Below are positions 26,041 to 36,112 of a DNA stretch of 64,000 nucleotides, in pieces. The DNA lies in NCBI GenBank assembly GCA_005116955.1, contig SWDI01000005.1, positions 776,683 to 840,682 of the forward strand. The letters are read 5' to 3'. The notes under the pieces were generated by a model. The model had not been told where the DNA came from and made no database searches. It saw nothing but the letters and a program-made list of their open reading frames with translations. The position numbers and the translations under genes are program-made. Numbering within the stretch: the first letter of the stretch is position 1; every line of letters starts with the position of its first letter. Origin of the DNA: Nitrospira sp. GTDB taxonomy: Bacteria; Nitrospirota; Nitrospiria; Nitrospirales; Nitrospiraceae.

Positions 26041-28262
26041 AACGCTTCCTGATGTCCATCAGGAAATGTGTCCTTCGCTCTTGTCTCATAGGTCTGCTAG
26101 CGACCTCCATCGTACACACGTGGTGTGTTTCGGCTCTGCCTGCCCAGGAGACTGTCACCAACGTTCATCACACCCTCTCAGTTGAGATAGTTCCCGCAGC
26201 CCATGAGCTTGTGGCGAGCGATCAGATCGAACTAGAAGTAAATTCACAGGTCACGTTGGCCACGTTTACGCTTGCCCATACGCTGCATGTCGAGTCCGTT
26301 GTTATGCGAACGCACTCGGTTTTGGGCGGGCAGGGAGGCCGGGATGACGTCGTTCCGTTCACGATAGTGCGTCCTCCTGAGGCCACAGCCCAACGCATTG
26401 TCGTCTCGCTTCCCAAAGGCCATGACCGGAGAGTGACATTGGTCCTGAGTTATCGGGGGCAGATCAATGACCCTCCCAGAGAGCCGCGCCACTTGAGATT
26501 CGTGACCCCCAGCGAGACAGCGGGACATGTCGGTGTGGAAGGTGTGTACCTAAGCGGTGAAAGCCAATGGTACCCAGATGTCATCGGCTCCTTCAGTACC
26601 TATCGAGTGACGGCTCAGATTCCACAGGGCTGGACGGTGGTGGCATCGGGCCATAAGGAAGGCGAGACGACGAGCGCGGGAAAGACCTCCTCAACCTGGA
26701 TCGTTCAGGACAAGTCTGAGGCGTTCACACTCGTTGCCAACAAGTTTGTGACGACATCGCGGGAATGGAGAAGTCCGACAGGACAGCGAGTCGAACTTCA
26801 GACCCATTTCTTCCCAGACAATGCTGGCTTGGCGGATGAGTATCTCAATGCGACTGCAAAGTATCTCGACGCGTACGTCAGGATCCTCGGGGACTATCCT
26901 TTTGACAAATTTGCAGTGGTCGAAAATTTCTTTGCGAGCGGTCTTGGACTGCCGTCGTTCACCCTACTCGGAAGCGGCAGCATCAAGCGCCACTACATCC
27001 AACCCTATGCCTTGGGTCACGAGATCGTCCATTCATGGATCGGCAATTCGGTGTTCAATCGCGACGATCATGGGAATTGGGTCGAAGGCATGACCACCTA
27101 CTTGGCGAATTACTACTGGCACGAGCTGGTACAGGATATTCCGCAAGCCTTCGAACAACGGCGAATGATGCTTGATGGGTACAATCTCTATGTGAGGCCT
27201 GACACGGACTATGCGGTCTCGCAGTTTCTGAGAAAACATGACGAGAAAGATAATGCCATCGGGTACCAAAAATCGGCCTTTGTCTTTCATCTCCTTCGAC
27301 AAGAAATCGGAGATGAGCCATTCTGGCGTGGTGTGAAGACCTTCGTCCGTAGTTATCGCAATCGCGCGGCGGACTGGCAATCGATCGAGGAAGTCTTTTC
27401 TCGAGAAAGCAGTCAGGACTTGCGGTGGTTTTTTGAGCAATGGGTCGAACAGCCCGGTGCTCCACGCGTGTTCTTGCGGGATGTCCACGCCCGTCGAGTG
27501 AAGGGAGAGGGCGGCAAAGAAGCGTGGCGGCTGACGGTTGAGATTGAGCAGGCCGAGAAGCCGTTTCGGATGACGATCCCCCTCCGCATCGTGATGAAGG
27601 AATCGATGGACATCAAGTCGATCACGCTGAGCCAGTCGCAAACCAACGTTGCCGAATTTGTGCTGCCCAACCAGCCACTGCGGGTGGAGCTTGATCCAGA
27701 TCTCATGACGTTTCGTCGCGTGACAAGACAGCAGCTGTCGCCGATGCTGAACGTCTATGTGACGGATCCACACAAGACGGTGGTGCGGGCGTTTGCTGAC
27801 CCTGCGTCGCCGTTGCAGCAGGTTGTGTCTCGCATCGCCGATCATGAACTCACGGGATCGCTTCGAACGACGGTGGTTTCGCTCCAAGAGAATGCCCTCC
27901 CCCATGCGGGATCGATCCTGGTACTGGCAGGAGTCGACCAGCGACAGGCGGTCCAATCCGTCATACAGGAGTCTTGTGGTGACCGGGTTGCTCTTGGAGA
28001 TAGGGGTTTCCAGATCGATGGTCAGACGTATGATGGGCCGACGTTGGCCGTGCTGTTTTCCTGCCCTCGAGCGAATGTGCCGGGTAGCGTCATCACAGTG
28101 CTGTATGGCGTGACCTCGGGTGCGGTCGAGAAGCTGTCGCGCTTCCTGTTTTATTATGGATGGCATAGTTACGTGATTTTTCAAGATGGAGCCGTGACAA
28201 AGCGTGAAGTATGGCACGGTTCGCCGGATGTCAAGGAGGTTAGGAGTGATGCAACGTCGTAA
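26034..28262 (+). CDS. Secreted M1-like zinc metallopeptidase
   Basis: A 742-residue exported protein with a signal peptide (hydrophobic CLIGLLATSIVHTWCVSALPAQE) and an M1-type gluzincin core. The zinc motif HEIVH is at residues 329-333 with the third ligand E351. The spacing is 17 residues, not the usual 18 of M1 enzymes. A GAMEN-like exopeptidase loop is replaced by FFASGLGLPSF. Beta domains flank the core. It likely trims peptides in the periplasm or outside. The GTG at 26034 overlaps the preceding stop; ATG 26052 is the alternative. Confidence 0.82.
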   Translation: MLKRFLMSIRKCVLRSCLIGLLATSIVHTWCVSALPAQETVTNVHHTLSVEIVPAAHELVASDQIELEVNSQVTLATFTLAHTLHVESVVMRTHSVLGGQGGRDDVVPFTIVRPPEATAQRIVVSLPKGHDRRVTLVLSYRGQINDPPREPRHLRFVTPSETAGHVGVEGVYLSGESQWYPDVIGSFSTYRVTAQIPQGWTVVASGHKEGETTSAGKTSSTWIVQDKSEAFTLVANKFVTTSREWRSPTGQRVELQTHFFPDNAGLADEYLNATAKYLDAYVRILGDYPFDKFAVVENFFASGLGLPSFTLLGSGSIKRHYIQPYALGHEIVHSWIGNSVFNRDDHGNWVEGMTTYLANYYWHELVQDIPQAFEQRRMMLDGYNLYVRPDTDYAVSQFLRKHDEKDNAIGYQKSAFVFHLLRQEIGDEPFWRGVKTFVRSYRNRAADWQSIEEVFSRESSQDLRWFFEQWVEQPGAPRVFLRDVHARRVKGEGGKEAWRLTVEIEQAEKPFRMTIPLRIVMKESMDIKSITLSQSQTNVAEFVLPNQPLRVELDPDLMTFRRVTRQQLSPMLNVYVTDPHKTVVRAFADPASPLQQVVSRIADHELTGSLRTTVVSLQENALPHAGSILVLAGVDQRQAVQSVIQESCGDRVALGDRGFQIDGQTYDGPTLAVLFSCPRANVPGSVITVLYGVTSGAVEKLSRFLFYYGWHSYVIFQDGAVTKREVWHGSPDVKEVRSDATS

Positions 28263-29373
28263 GGTCATGAGGATTTGGTTATGGGGGCTCTGTGCATTGA
28301 TGGGGGTTCCCCCATTTGCCATGGCCGCTGATCAACATAAAGAGACTGTGACGTCGGTTCGGTCTACGGAACGGCATCTGGCCAATATCCGACAGCTGAC
28401 CGTTGGCCGCCAGAATGCGGAGGCCTATTTTTCATTTGACGGGACCAAACTGATCTTTCAGTCGACCAACGATTGGTCGAAGGACGTCCTGGGGAACCGT
28501 TCGAAACCAGCTGACGCAGGGTTGGGTTGCTATCAAATGTATGTGATGGATACGGAGAGCGAGGCTGTTCGCTTGGTGAGTACCGGGAAGGGCGCGACGA
28601 CGTGCGGCTATTTTTTCCCCGGCGATCGCCGGGTGCTGTACTCATCCACCCATGCTGCCGGGCCCAACTGTCCGCCGAAACCTAAACGAGATGGCGCCTA
28701 TCGATGGGCACTTGACGATTATGATGTCTACGCTGCGAATCTGAGCGGACAGGACATGCAGCGGCTCACATCATCACCAGGATATGACGCAGAGGCGACG
28801 ATCTCTCCCGATGGGAAAACCATTGTGTGGACATCGGTGAAGGATGGAGATCTTGACCTCTATACGATGAGTCTGGACGGGACAAACGTTCGCCGCCTGA
28901 CGGACGATGTCGGCTACGATGGCGGGGCATTTTTTTCACCAGACAGTAAGCGAATCGTCTATCGGGCGGCCCATCCAACTGATCCGTCCGAAGTGGCAAA
29001 ATATAAGGAGCTGCTGGCACAACGGCTGATCGAGCCAGGCCAGCTTGAACTTTTCGTCATGAATGCCGATGGGTCTGGGAAGAAACAGGTCACTACGACC
29101 GGTGCGTCGAATTTTTCTCCGTATTTTCATCCTGACGGCAAACGCATCATCTTTTCCTCCAATATCGAAACGAGAGGGGAAGGGGGCCGCCCCAGTTTCC
29201 ATCTGTATCTGGTGGGTGACGACGGAACTGGGTTGGAACGGCTCACCACGGAAGGGCATTTTAATAGTTTCCCCATGTTTTCCCCTGACGGCAAACGCCT
29301 CGTCTGGGTCTCGGATCGACATGCCAAGGAACCCGGAGAATTCAACGTGTTCTTGGCCGATTGGGTGCCATAA
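28249..29373 (+). CDS. TolB-like periplasmic beta-propeller
   Basis: A 374-residue exported protein: signal peptide MRIWLWGLCALMGVPPFAMA, then PD40/TolB repeats seen as AYFSFDGTKLIFQS, ATISPDGKTIVWTS, AFFSPDSKRIVYRA, PYFHPDGKRIIFSS and PMFSPDGKRLVWVS. It binds nothing catalytic that can be seen and may scaffold proteins, like TolB, or pair with the upstream peptidase, since the genes overlap by 14 bases. A strong AAGGAGG fixes the ATG at 28249. True tolB would lie beside tol-pal genes, absent here. Confidence 0.82.
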   Translation: MQRRKVMRIWLWGLCALMGVPPFAMAADQHKETVTSVRSTERHLANIRQLTVGRQNAEAYFSFDGTKLIFQSTNDWSKDVLGNRSKPADAGLGCYQMYVMDTESEAVRLVSTGKGATTCGYFFPGDRRVLYSSTHAAGPNCPPKPKRDGAYRWALDDYDVYAANLSGQDMQRLTSSPGYDAEATISPDGKTIVWTSVKDGDLDLYTMSLDGTNVRRLTDDVGYDGGAFFSPDSKRIVYRAAHPTDPSEVAKYKELLAQRLIEPGQLELFVMNADGSGKKQVTTTGASNFSPYFHPDGKRIIFSSNIETRGEGGRPSFHLYLVGDDGTGLERLTTEGHFNSFPMFSPDGKRLVWVSDRHAKEPGEFNVFLADWVP

Positions 29374-29448
29374 GGCACGGTGATCGGTGATGAGTGATTG
29401 GTGATCAGTTCCGGACATCCAGGGAGCCTTGTTACAGATGGTGGCGTA

Positions 29449-30537
29449 ATGAGAGCCCCGTCGCAGTCATCGCGGAACACCATCTTCTCGATTGCGGCAG
29501 TCGGTAGTTCCTGTATTGCGTTGGCCATCAGCTTTCTCGGTGTGGCCCAGTTTGATCTGCCAATCACCAAGTATGTTCGATCGGTGACGATTCATCTCCC
29601 CTGGGACCAACTCACCGTTCCGTGGATGGCGTTCACCAGCGATATGGGGGACTGGATCGGCCAAGGCTGGCGGCTGACAGCCGTCAGCCTCCTTCTGCTC
29701 GTCGGCGCGTGGGCCTTTGAAAAGCCGATAGTCAAGATCGCGGCCATCCAGTCCTTGATCGCTCACGGCATCGCCGCGCTGCTCGCCAATGGACTGAAAC
29801 ACCTCATCGGCAGGCCTCGACCGAAGTTCGTTCATGGGGGAGACTGGCAGATGACCCCTTCCTGGGCATCGGGGCTGGACTCCTTTCCGTCGGGACATAG
29901 CACGGCGAGTTTTGCCGTCGCGACTGTGCTGGCTAGACGGTTTCCCCTCGTCGGACCGCTCTGTATCGTGATCGCACTGTTCGTCGCCCTCAGTCGTGTC
30001 CTCCGAGGATCGCATTTTCCGACCGATGTCCTTGGAGGGATGGCGATCGGCATCCTCAGCGGCTTCATCGCAACGGCTCCATTAAGACAATGGCGCGCGT
30101 CAATACAGGATGGACTACGATATGCAGCGATGGGTGCTTCGGCGGTATTTGCCTTGCTTTGGGTTCTCTCCCATCGAATGGAAGATGGAATGGTGGGCAT
30201 TCTCTTCATGACGCTGGGAGTTGGTGCTGTAGTGGGCGGCTTATGGATACGGAAAACTCATTGGGTCCACAGGGGAAGAACAGGAGAGCGTTGGTACTCG
30301 AATACCTCAGCGCTGTTGATAGCGTACGGCTTGGCTGCCCTGACGACCTCACCTCTTGTCCTCTCATCGGTCGGATTCGCCTGCATGGCGTGCTGTTTCG
30401 ACGCGATAGGTCGGAACGACGACCACGCTGAGGAATTGCCTGGCTGGTCTATGATGCGGGAAAGTGCCTTGCTTGGGGGGGTGGCTCTCGCCATTCTGAT
30501 TCTTGTTGATGCGCGAGGGGTCCTGCCCTTTCAGTGA
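29449..30537 (+). CDS. PAP2-family membrane phosphatase with C-terminal membrane extension
   Basis: A 362-residue integral membrane protein. The PAP2 catalytic triad of motifs is complete: KHLIGRPRPKF, FPSGHSTASF and SRVLRGSHFPTDVLGG. Such enzymes release phosphate from undecaprenyl diphosphate or phosphatidic acid. About 150 residues with four or five further hydrophobic helices follow the catalytic part and match nothing I recognise. ATG 29449 is preferred to the TTG at 29398. It lies next to a polyprenyl-sugar gene set on the other strand. Confidence 0.83.
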   Translation: MRAPSQSSRNTIFSIAAVGSSCIALAISFLGVAQFDLPITKYVRSVTIHLPWDQLTVPWMAFTSDMGDWIGQGWRLTAVSLLLLVGAWAFEKPIVKIAAIQSLIAHGIAALLANGLKHLIGRPRPKFVHGGDWQMTPSWASGLDSFPSGHSTASFAVATVLARRFPLVGPLCIVIALFVALSRVLRGSHFPTDVLGGMAIGILSGFIATAPLRQWRASIQDGLRYAAMGASAVFALLWVLSHRMEDGMVGILFMTLGVGAVVGGLWIRKTHWVHRGRTGERWYSNTSALLIAYGLAALTTSPLVLSSVGFACMACCFDAIGRNDDHAEELPGWSMMRESALLGGVALAILILVDARGVLPFQ

Positions 30538-30648
30538 CCGTGATTGCGCAGGTGATGTGTACTGGCTCCGCTCAATCTTCCCTTCCAGTCATCCTGCCGA
30601 TGGTACTTGCCATCAGAAGAAGATCTGAAAAGCCGAGTCGAGAGTAGG

Positions 30649-32400
30649 TCAGTGTCCAAGAGTATTGGGCGCTGAAGGAGTGCCAACGCTTGCATCCTGA
30701 GGCAGAGTGATCATCGGTTGATTGCCTAACAAGACGTAGCCATACCGCTTAAGAATCAGCTGAAATCCAACTGCCTCCTCCGGCAAGGCATCCTGAACGT
30801 ATTCCGGGAGAAGGATCATTGTCCGACCCTCTTTGCGCAGCGCCGTACGCAGCCGGTCGATTTCGTTGGCTGGGATAAAGGTCACGGTTCGTCTCGCGTA
30901 GAAGGCGATGGATGGTCTGGTCGAACCAAATGCAATCAGTTGGTCGGTCGGATTCAAGTTCAACCCGGCCGCGTAGGCTAATTCCTGCAGCGGCGCAATT
31001 GCGTAGCGATTGAGTCCGGGAACGACCATCAGGATGGCGATAAGAAATACACTCGCCAGCGTGCCTCCGGCTACCCCAAAGACCATGCCTCGTCTGTTGT
31101 CGTTCAACCCCAAATACCCGATTAGCCCCATAGCAACCACAATAATCGTTGCGCCAACGTAAGGCCCGATACCCAGATCAAATTGAGTGGCCAGTGGGAA
31201 CTCTTTGACCATCTTCCCTGAGAATTTGATGAATAAAGAAGGTGCACAGGCAAACCCAATCGCCAAGAGATAGCCAATTCCCATCATGAAATGGATCGAC
31301 CCTCGCAGACCTCTTGTGGAAGAATCTGTTAACCCTTGGGCCCAAAATGTAGCAGACAGGAGGGCGCAGGCAGGAAACAGCGGGCCGATATAGTGAGGCA
31401 GTCGGGTGGAAGAGAGGCTAAAGAAGATGAACACGCCGACAACCCAGAGTCCTGCGAACCACTCTAACTCCTCACCGGACCCTGGCGGTGTCTCTGAGTC
31501 GTGTGCGCGATTCCTCATTAGGCGCCATGCTCGCCAGCTTTGATAGGCTCGATAGAGCCCTGCCGGTAGGAATGCGCTCCACGGATAAAAGCCCAGCAGC
31601 AGGACCGGAAAATAGAACCACCAGCCCACTCCGTGGCCTTCCATCGGAGCGAGGAATCGCCCCACCGTGTGGACTTTCGCTTGAGAGGAATAGGCATCTC
31701 CATGGAGAAGGAACATAGCGACATACCAGGGACCGGTGAGGAGAAGGAACAGCAACGTGCCGGCGATAGGCGCGCCTCTCTGCCAAAAGATCAGCCATTG
31801 CCGGGTGGCAGCGAGATACAAGAGACTAGTAATCAGCGGCACGGCGAAACCCACCGGTCCTTTGGTTAAAGTCGCGATGGCCATGCCGGCATAAAAGGCC
31901 CAGATCCAATGGCGCCCTCGGCCCGGTTCATGAAGGCCGAGCCAAAATCCGTAGAGCGACAAGGTGGTGGAGAAGATTAGGACACTATCGGTAATCGCCA
32001 TGCGCCCGAGCGCCAGTACCTCAATGTTCAACAGCAACATCAAGGCCCCAAATAGGCCGACGGTTGGTCCACGCAGCCGAGTGAGAAACAGATAGTGCAT
32101 CACGATTAACCCAACTCCGAACAAGGCCGAGGGTATCCGTGCCGCAAACTCGCTCACGCCGAAGATGTGGTAGGAGATCGTCATCAGCCAATACACGAAG
32201 ACCGGCTTGGCGACGCGTAGTTCCCCATTGAAGGTCGGGGTGACGAAGTCGCCGGAGGCAAACATTTCCCGCCCGGCTTCGGCGTTACGGCCTTCGTCGC
32301 GATCCGTTAGGCCCATACTGCCGAGGCCCGTGAAAAAAAGCAGACCGGATAGGAGCAGCAAAAGAAGCAGTTGTATAGGCTGAGGAGAGGTGCGTTCCAT
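30649..32400 (-). CDS. GT39 (ArnT/PMT-like) membrane glycosyltransferase
   Basis: A 583-residue protein with about 12 transmembrane segments and a short soluble C-terminus. It has the GT-C signature acidic motif D33-R-D35-E36 in the first loop (LTDRDEGRNAEAGREM) and the nearby TFNGELRVAKPVFVYWLM, as in ArnT. These enzymes move a sugar from a polyprenyl-phosphate donor onto lipid A or protein at the outer face of the inner membrane. It is third in a set with a GT2 polyprenyl-phosphate sugar synthase that could make its donor. The sugar and acceptor are unknown. Confidence 0.85.
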   Translation of the reverse strand: MERTSPQPIQLLLLLLLSGLLFFTGLGSMGLTDRDEGRNAEAGREMFASGDFVTPTFNGELRVAKPVFVYWLMTISYHIFGVSEFAARIPSALFGVGLIVMHYLFLTRLRGPTVGLFGALMLLLNIEVLALGRMAITDSVLIFSTTLSLYGFWLGLHEPGRGRHWIWAFYAGMAIATLTKGPVGFAVPLITSLLYLAATRQWLIFWQRGAPIAGTLLFLLLTGPWYVAMFLLHGDAYSSQAKVHTVGRFLAPMEGHGVGWWFYFPVLLLGFYPWSAFLPAGLYRAYQSWRAWRLMRNRAHDSETPPGSGEELEWFAGLWVVGVFIFFSLSSTRLPHYIGPLFPACALLSATFWAQGLTDSSTRGLRGSIHFMMGIGYLLAIGFACAPSLFIKFSGKMVKEFPLATQFDLGIGPYVGATIIVVAMGLIGYLGLNDNRRGMVFGVAGGTLASVFLIAILMVVPGLNRYAIAPLQELAYAAGLNLNPTDQLIAFGSTRPSIAFYARRTVTFIPANEIDRLRTALRKEGRTMILLPEYVQDALPEEAVGFQLILKRYGYVLLGNQPMITLPQDASVGTPSAPNTLGH

Positions 32401-32465
32401 GGTTGGATGTGGCCGTTACTCGTGGGTCGTGAAAGGCGCCGAACGGTGGTGCGTGTTGCTGCCGC

Positions 32466-32756
32466 TCATGCCTGTGGTCGAGGCTCGCTCTTGGTTTGAT
32501 CCGTGCGATGAATGAGGACCAAATTGCGCACATAGACGACCGCCCCGAGTGCTTGCCCTGAGATAAACACAGGGTCTTTTCGGTAGATCGCATAGATCAG
32601 CGTAATCAGCCCTCCGATGAGACTCATATACCAAAAGGAAACGGGGACGCGGCTTTCGGCAGTCCGCTCGGAGGCAATCCATTGCACCAACCAACGACCA
32701 AAAAACAGTCCTTGGCCGAGAAAACCGATGCCGAGCCAGATGGTTTCAGTAGTCAT
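32466..32756 (-). CDS. Small LABN-domain membrane protein
   Basis: A 96-residue protein made of the lipid A biosynthesis N-terminal (LABN) domain: three hydrophobic helices with FFGRWLVQWIASERTAESRVPVSFWYMSL split across the first loop. The domain occurs alone beside DPM-like glycosyltransferases or fused to LpxB. It is often taken to help sugar-lipid flipping, but its activity is unproven. It sits between the GT2 and GT39 genes. It is complete, not a broken lpxB. Confidence 0.83.
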   Translation of the reverse strand: MTTETIWLGIGFLGQGLFFGRWLVQWIASERTAESRVPVSFWYMSLIGGLITLIYAIYRKDPVFISGQALGAVVYVRNLVLIHRTDQTKSEPRPQA

Positions 32757-32831
32757 TGGGATAGTCAGAAGGAGGTCAACATTCGCATACCAGCATCGTG
32801 GAAGGATCTGTCTTGTGGTTGGTTGTGCATG

Positions 32832-33578
32832 TCAGTTATCACGGAATTTGTAGCGCAACACTCGATGCTGCATCCAGCGAACCGCGATCAGATCATAGAG
32901 CGACTTAAACAGGCGGTTCCCCATGCCGTACTTGGAGATCCCATGAATGCGTGGATAATGCCGAACCGGCACCTCCGTCACTGTAAAACCATGCATCAAG
33001 GCGAGTGCCGGAAAGAATCGATGCATTCCCTCAAAGAGACGAATCCGCTCCAGCACAGGCCGGCGAAAAACCTTGAGTGGGCATCCCGTATCATGGACAC
33101 CGTCATGAGTGAATAAGTTGCGCACAGGGTTCGCAATTCGGGAGGAGATCATCTTCACGAAGCCGTCCTGGCGTTGTTGCCGCCATCCACAGACCACGTC
33201 ATGAGAGGCGGTATAGGGAATCAGCTTCAAGATATCTTCGCTGTCTTGCTGGAGATCGCCGTCGATCTGGATGATGATTTCCCCGGAAGATTGCCGAAAT
33301 CCAGCCTCAAGCGCGCAGGTCTTTCCGTAATTTCGGTCAAAGTGGAACACGCGCACCTGAGCATGCTCACGAGCCAATCGATCCAGCTCATCGCTGCTCC
33401 CATCGCTACTTCCATCGTCAACGAAGAGAATCTCGTACGGGCGTGAGCGTGATAGCTCGTGCGAATCCATGACTTTCAGCAGGTTTGCCATAAGCGGAGA
33501 CAGGTTCTCTCGTTCATCCTTGATCGGGATGATGACAGAGGCCCAAGGATTGGAATTGGGGCTAGATGGCGTCGTCAT
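32832..33578 (-). CDS. GT2 polyprenyl-phosphate glycosyltransferase (DPM1-like)
   Basis: A 248-residue GT2-fold enzyme with IPIKDERENLSPLM, FVDDGSSDGSSDEL and the metal-binding DGD in IIQIDGDLQQD. The acceptor-side CPLKVFRRPVLERI and GMHRFFPALALMHGF are typical of dolichol- or undecaprenyl-phosphate mannosyl/glucosyltransferases. It lacks the C-terminal transmembrane pair of ArnC, so it is soluble or peripheral. It would load a sugar onto undecaprenyl phosphate for the GT39 enzyme downstream. The ATG at 33578 replaces a TTG nine bases earlier. Confidence 0.87.
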   Translation of the reverse strand: MTTPSSPNSNPWASVIIPIKDERENLSPLMANLLKVMDSHELSRSRPYEILFVDDGSSDGSSDELDRLAREHAQVRVFHFDRNYGKTCALEAGFRQSSGEIIIQIDGDLQQDSEDILKLIPYTASHDVVCGWRQQRQDGFVKMISSRIANPVRNLFTHDGVHDTGCPLKVFRRPVLERIRLFEGMHRFFPALALMHGFTVTEVPVRHYPRIHGISKYGMGNRLFKSLYDLIAVRWMQHRVLRYKFRDN

Positions 33579-33694
33579 GATACGCAAAATTTCGAGCTGC
33601 GGTCAGAGGTGGCGATAAAAACTGGCGCATTCTAACGGAAGGCGGGGAGAGGGTCAAACCCGTGTCGGAGGGGTAGGGCTGACCGTCAATCAGA

Positions 33695-34258
33695 CTATTG
33701 GCCGGACACCACAATGGTGAAACGCATCGTGCCCATGAGGGTCATCTCGTTAACTTGTTCGCCGGTATGAATTTCAACCTTGTAGCGCCCAGGCTTCCAA
33801 CCTTTCTGTGGGGGCGACAACGTGAGATACCCGCTTTCATCCTCCAGGGCAATGTGCATCGCGTCTTCGCTGACGATCGTCCCGGGTAAGACACCGGCCA
33901 CCTGTTCGAGCATGCATCGGCCGAACACTGTGAAGGCCTGATAATGTTGATGCAGTGAGAAGACAATGAAAATGGCAGCCACATCCTCACGAAATCGTTC
34001 AGTTGATTTGATCGGCACGATTTCATGAGTTCGAAGGGGCCCCAGGCGCTCTTCAAAGTCTTCGGCCATGGCGATTGAGCGAAACATGCCACGCGGTGGA
34101 GCATCGAAATCGTAGGCTTTGATGTCCTCTGTGCGGTTTTGAAACTCGGAGATCGGCACGTTCTCGGTGAGTGGAATCTCTTCGGCAGGCGTTGCCTGAC
34201 ACCACAGCAGCGCCGCCACCATCACACCACCGGTCAGATGAAATCCTCTGGTCATCAT
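33695..34258 (-). CDS. Exported protein of unknown function
   Basis: A 187-residue protein with signal peptide (GVMVAALLWCQATPAEE). The C-terminal about 80 residues look like a beta-sandwich (GYLTLSPPQKGWKPGRYKVEIHTGEQ), while the middle part has IVPIKSTERFREDVAAIFIVFSLHQHYQAF. The pattern resembles two-lobed domains that measure gain in membrane or ligand proteins, but I cannot name a family. It is divergent from the next gene. Confidence 0.7.
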   Translation of the reverse strand: MMTRGFHLTGGVMVAALLWCQATPAEEIPLTENVPISEFQNRTEDIKAYDFDAPPRGMFRSIAMAEDFEERLGPLRTHEIVPIKSTERFREDVAAIFIVFSLHQHYQAFTVFGRCMLEQVAGVLPGTIVSEDAMHIALEDESGYLTLSPPQKGWKPGRYKVEIHTGEQVNEMTLMGTMRFTIVVSGQ

Positions 34259-34400
34259 GTCTGTCTGCTACACCTGTCGAGGGGACCCTGTCAAGAAATC
34301 GGCGAGCAAGGAGCCCATTGCGGCATTTTCCAGCCATCTGTTAGGATTTCGGCCACTGAACGGACAATTCGCCGAACATTCTCACTGGTGACGGAACGAC

Positions 34401-35840
34401 ATGTTGCAAGATGCTGACGCCCTTCCGCAGTTGATTGGGGAGTATAAGCCGCTTGATCAGTGGCAGATCCATCTCAACCAACTCTTCTATGGACTGCGAG
34501 GGGACAAACTCCGATCGTACTACCAAACGTTCGCCTCAGCGGATTTCCGGCTCGCCCATGCGCTGGCGGCTGATTATTTCGAGCGTGTCACAAAGCGTGA
34601 GAAGACAGCAGGCCGTCAATCTTCGAACCCCTTACCCCTTATCCCTCACGCCTCTTCTCTTACCGTTCTAGAGCTGGGGCCTGGCAACGGCAACCTGGCG
34701 GCCTGCTTTCTCAGCCATCTCAAGACTCTCGATAAAGAACGTACGGTGTATCCGCGAGTGCGGTATGTCATGGTCGATTGGGAGAAATCGGTGTTGGACG
34801 GGGCTCTTGCTCATCCGGACCTGGCTGTGCATCGGGACCGTGTGGACCTTCTTTGCGGGCCGATACATCACATAACGGGTGTGGCTGATGGGACCGTCGA
34901 TCGGATCATGTGCAACGAGCTGTGGAACGATCTGCCGACGAAATTGTTGGCGAAACATGGCGGCGAGGTCGAGGAAGAGTATCTCCGTCCCAATCTGAGC
35001 GAGTCGCTCCATGCCAAGATTCAAGATTGGTCGTCGTTCGTCCTGGCTTTCCAGGAGAAGAATCTGGATGAGATCAAGACGTTTCCCCCATTTCTGGATG
35101 AGCTGGTTTGGGAAAATGAGTACCGTAAGATCGAATGGAAAGATTTGCCCTACCGGAAAACGATCGCCGACTTCCTTCAGGCCATCGACCAAGAAGTCTT
35201 GGTGCCAGTCAATGTTGGGGCCTTCGCCACGCTAAAAGAGGCGAAGCGGCTTCTAGCTCCAGACGCGGTCGGCTTTAGCGCCTTCGATGCCGGGACCGCC
35301 GACATGAACGTCTTGAACGATCCCGAAAAGCCCTGCTACGGCCAGTTCGGTGGGCAATACAGTTTCATGATCAACTTCGCGTTAGTCGACGCTGTGGCCA
35401 AGCATCTGGGGCTGAAGCAGATGACCTTTGAGCCCCAGCGGGAATTCGTCGGGCGGTCGTTGAATACGAATGTGATCACCCTCATGGATCTGCTGGCGAC
35501 GCATCCTTCTGCTGGGCCTAAACTGCAAGCTTGGGAACAAGACAGACTTGTGCTGAAGACCATCAGGGCGTTGAACGAAACATTTGAGAGTCCCTATCGT
35601 CGACGGCTCGAATTTCCGTTAGGCGCCAATATGCCGCCGGACGAGCGAGAGACCTTGGGCGCGATCGTGCGTGCACTCAAAGACAACGGCATTCCCGACA
35701 CCGTGGCCTACGTAACCGAAGAGGAACTCGCCCGCGCACAAAAGGATTTGGAAGAGATCGGCTACGATGTAGATGCCATTCAGATAGCCATGACAGCGCC
35801 TCCTAGCCCTGTCGAGTACTGCCACTTCACTTGTCGGTGA
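34401..35840 (+). CDS. SAM-dependent methyltransferase, MidA/DUF185-like
   Basis: A 479-residue cytoplasmic protein. The methyltransferase motif I is LTVLELGPGNGNLAACFLSHL near residues 88-108, followed by MVDWEKSVLDGAL and RIMCNELWNDLPTKLL, the last echoing the N-E-x-x-D-A-(L/F)-P motif of MidA/NDUFAF7 proteins. The second half (FGGQYSFMINFALVDAVAKHLGLKQMTF) also has the MidA layout. The MidA family methylates arginine in respiratory complex I in mitochondria; the bacterial target is unknown. Confidence 0.68.
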   Translation: MLQDADALPQLIGEYKPLDQWQIHLNQLFYGLRGDKLRSYYQTFASADFRLAHALAADYFERVTKREKTAGRQSSNPLPLIPHASSLTVLELGPGNGNLAACFLSHLKTLDKERTVYPRVRYVMVDWEKSVLDGALAHPDLAVHRDRVDLLCGPIHHITGVADGTVDRIMCNELWNDLPTKLLAKHGGEVEEEYLRPNLSESLHAKIQDWSSFVLAFQEKNLDEIKTFPPFLDELVWENEYRKIEWKDLPYRKTIADFLQAIDQEVLVPVNVGAFATLKEAKRLLAPDAVGFSAFDAGTADMNVLNDPEKPCYGQFGGQYSFMINFALVDAVAKHLGLKQMTFEPQREFVGRSLNTNVITLMDLLATHPSAGPKLQAWEQDRLVLKTIRALNETFESPYRRRLEFPLGANMPPDERETLGAIVRALKDNGIPDTVAYVTEEELARAQKDLEEIGYDVDAIQIAMTAPPSPVEYCHFTCR

Positions 35841-36112
35841 TGAGTGGGAGTGACGCGAGATCAGCAATGGTGGTCTCAGCATCCGCAGCAACACCAGCGC
35901 AAGGCCTCGGCCAACAGTGACTACGCCCTATCGGGGGCATTGATAATGTCCTGGCCTGATACTGTTTCATCATCCTGCGAGAAGGAGTAGAATTTTTTTG
36001 CTGAATGATTTAGCGGATTGCCACAGTCCAAATTCGGAGAAGAGTCGGTGTCGCGCCTTCTGGTGCCACCAGTATGGTCTCTGAAATTCCTGAATGACAG
36101 GGGGAGAGGGCT

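Noticed and set aside
27033-28322. A 429-residue minus-strand frame opposite the M1-like peptidase
   Set aside because: It mirrors the codon pattern of the real gene on the other strand, is rich in His and Arg, and has no recognisable domain or ribosome binding site.
32466-32756. A fragment of a broken lpxB
   Set aside because: The LABN domain is complete, has its own start and stop and sits in a conserved type of glycosyltransferase cluster.
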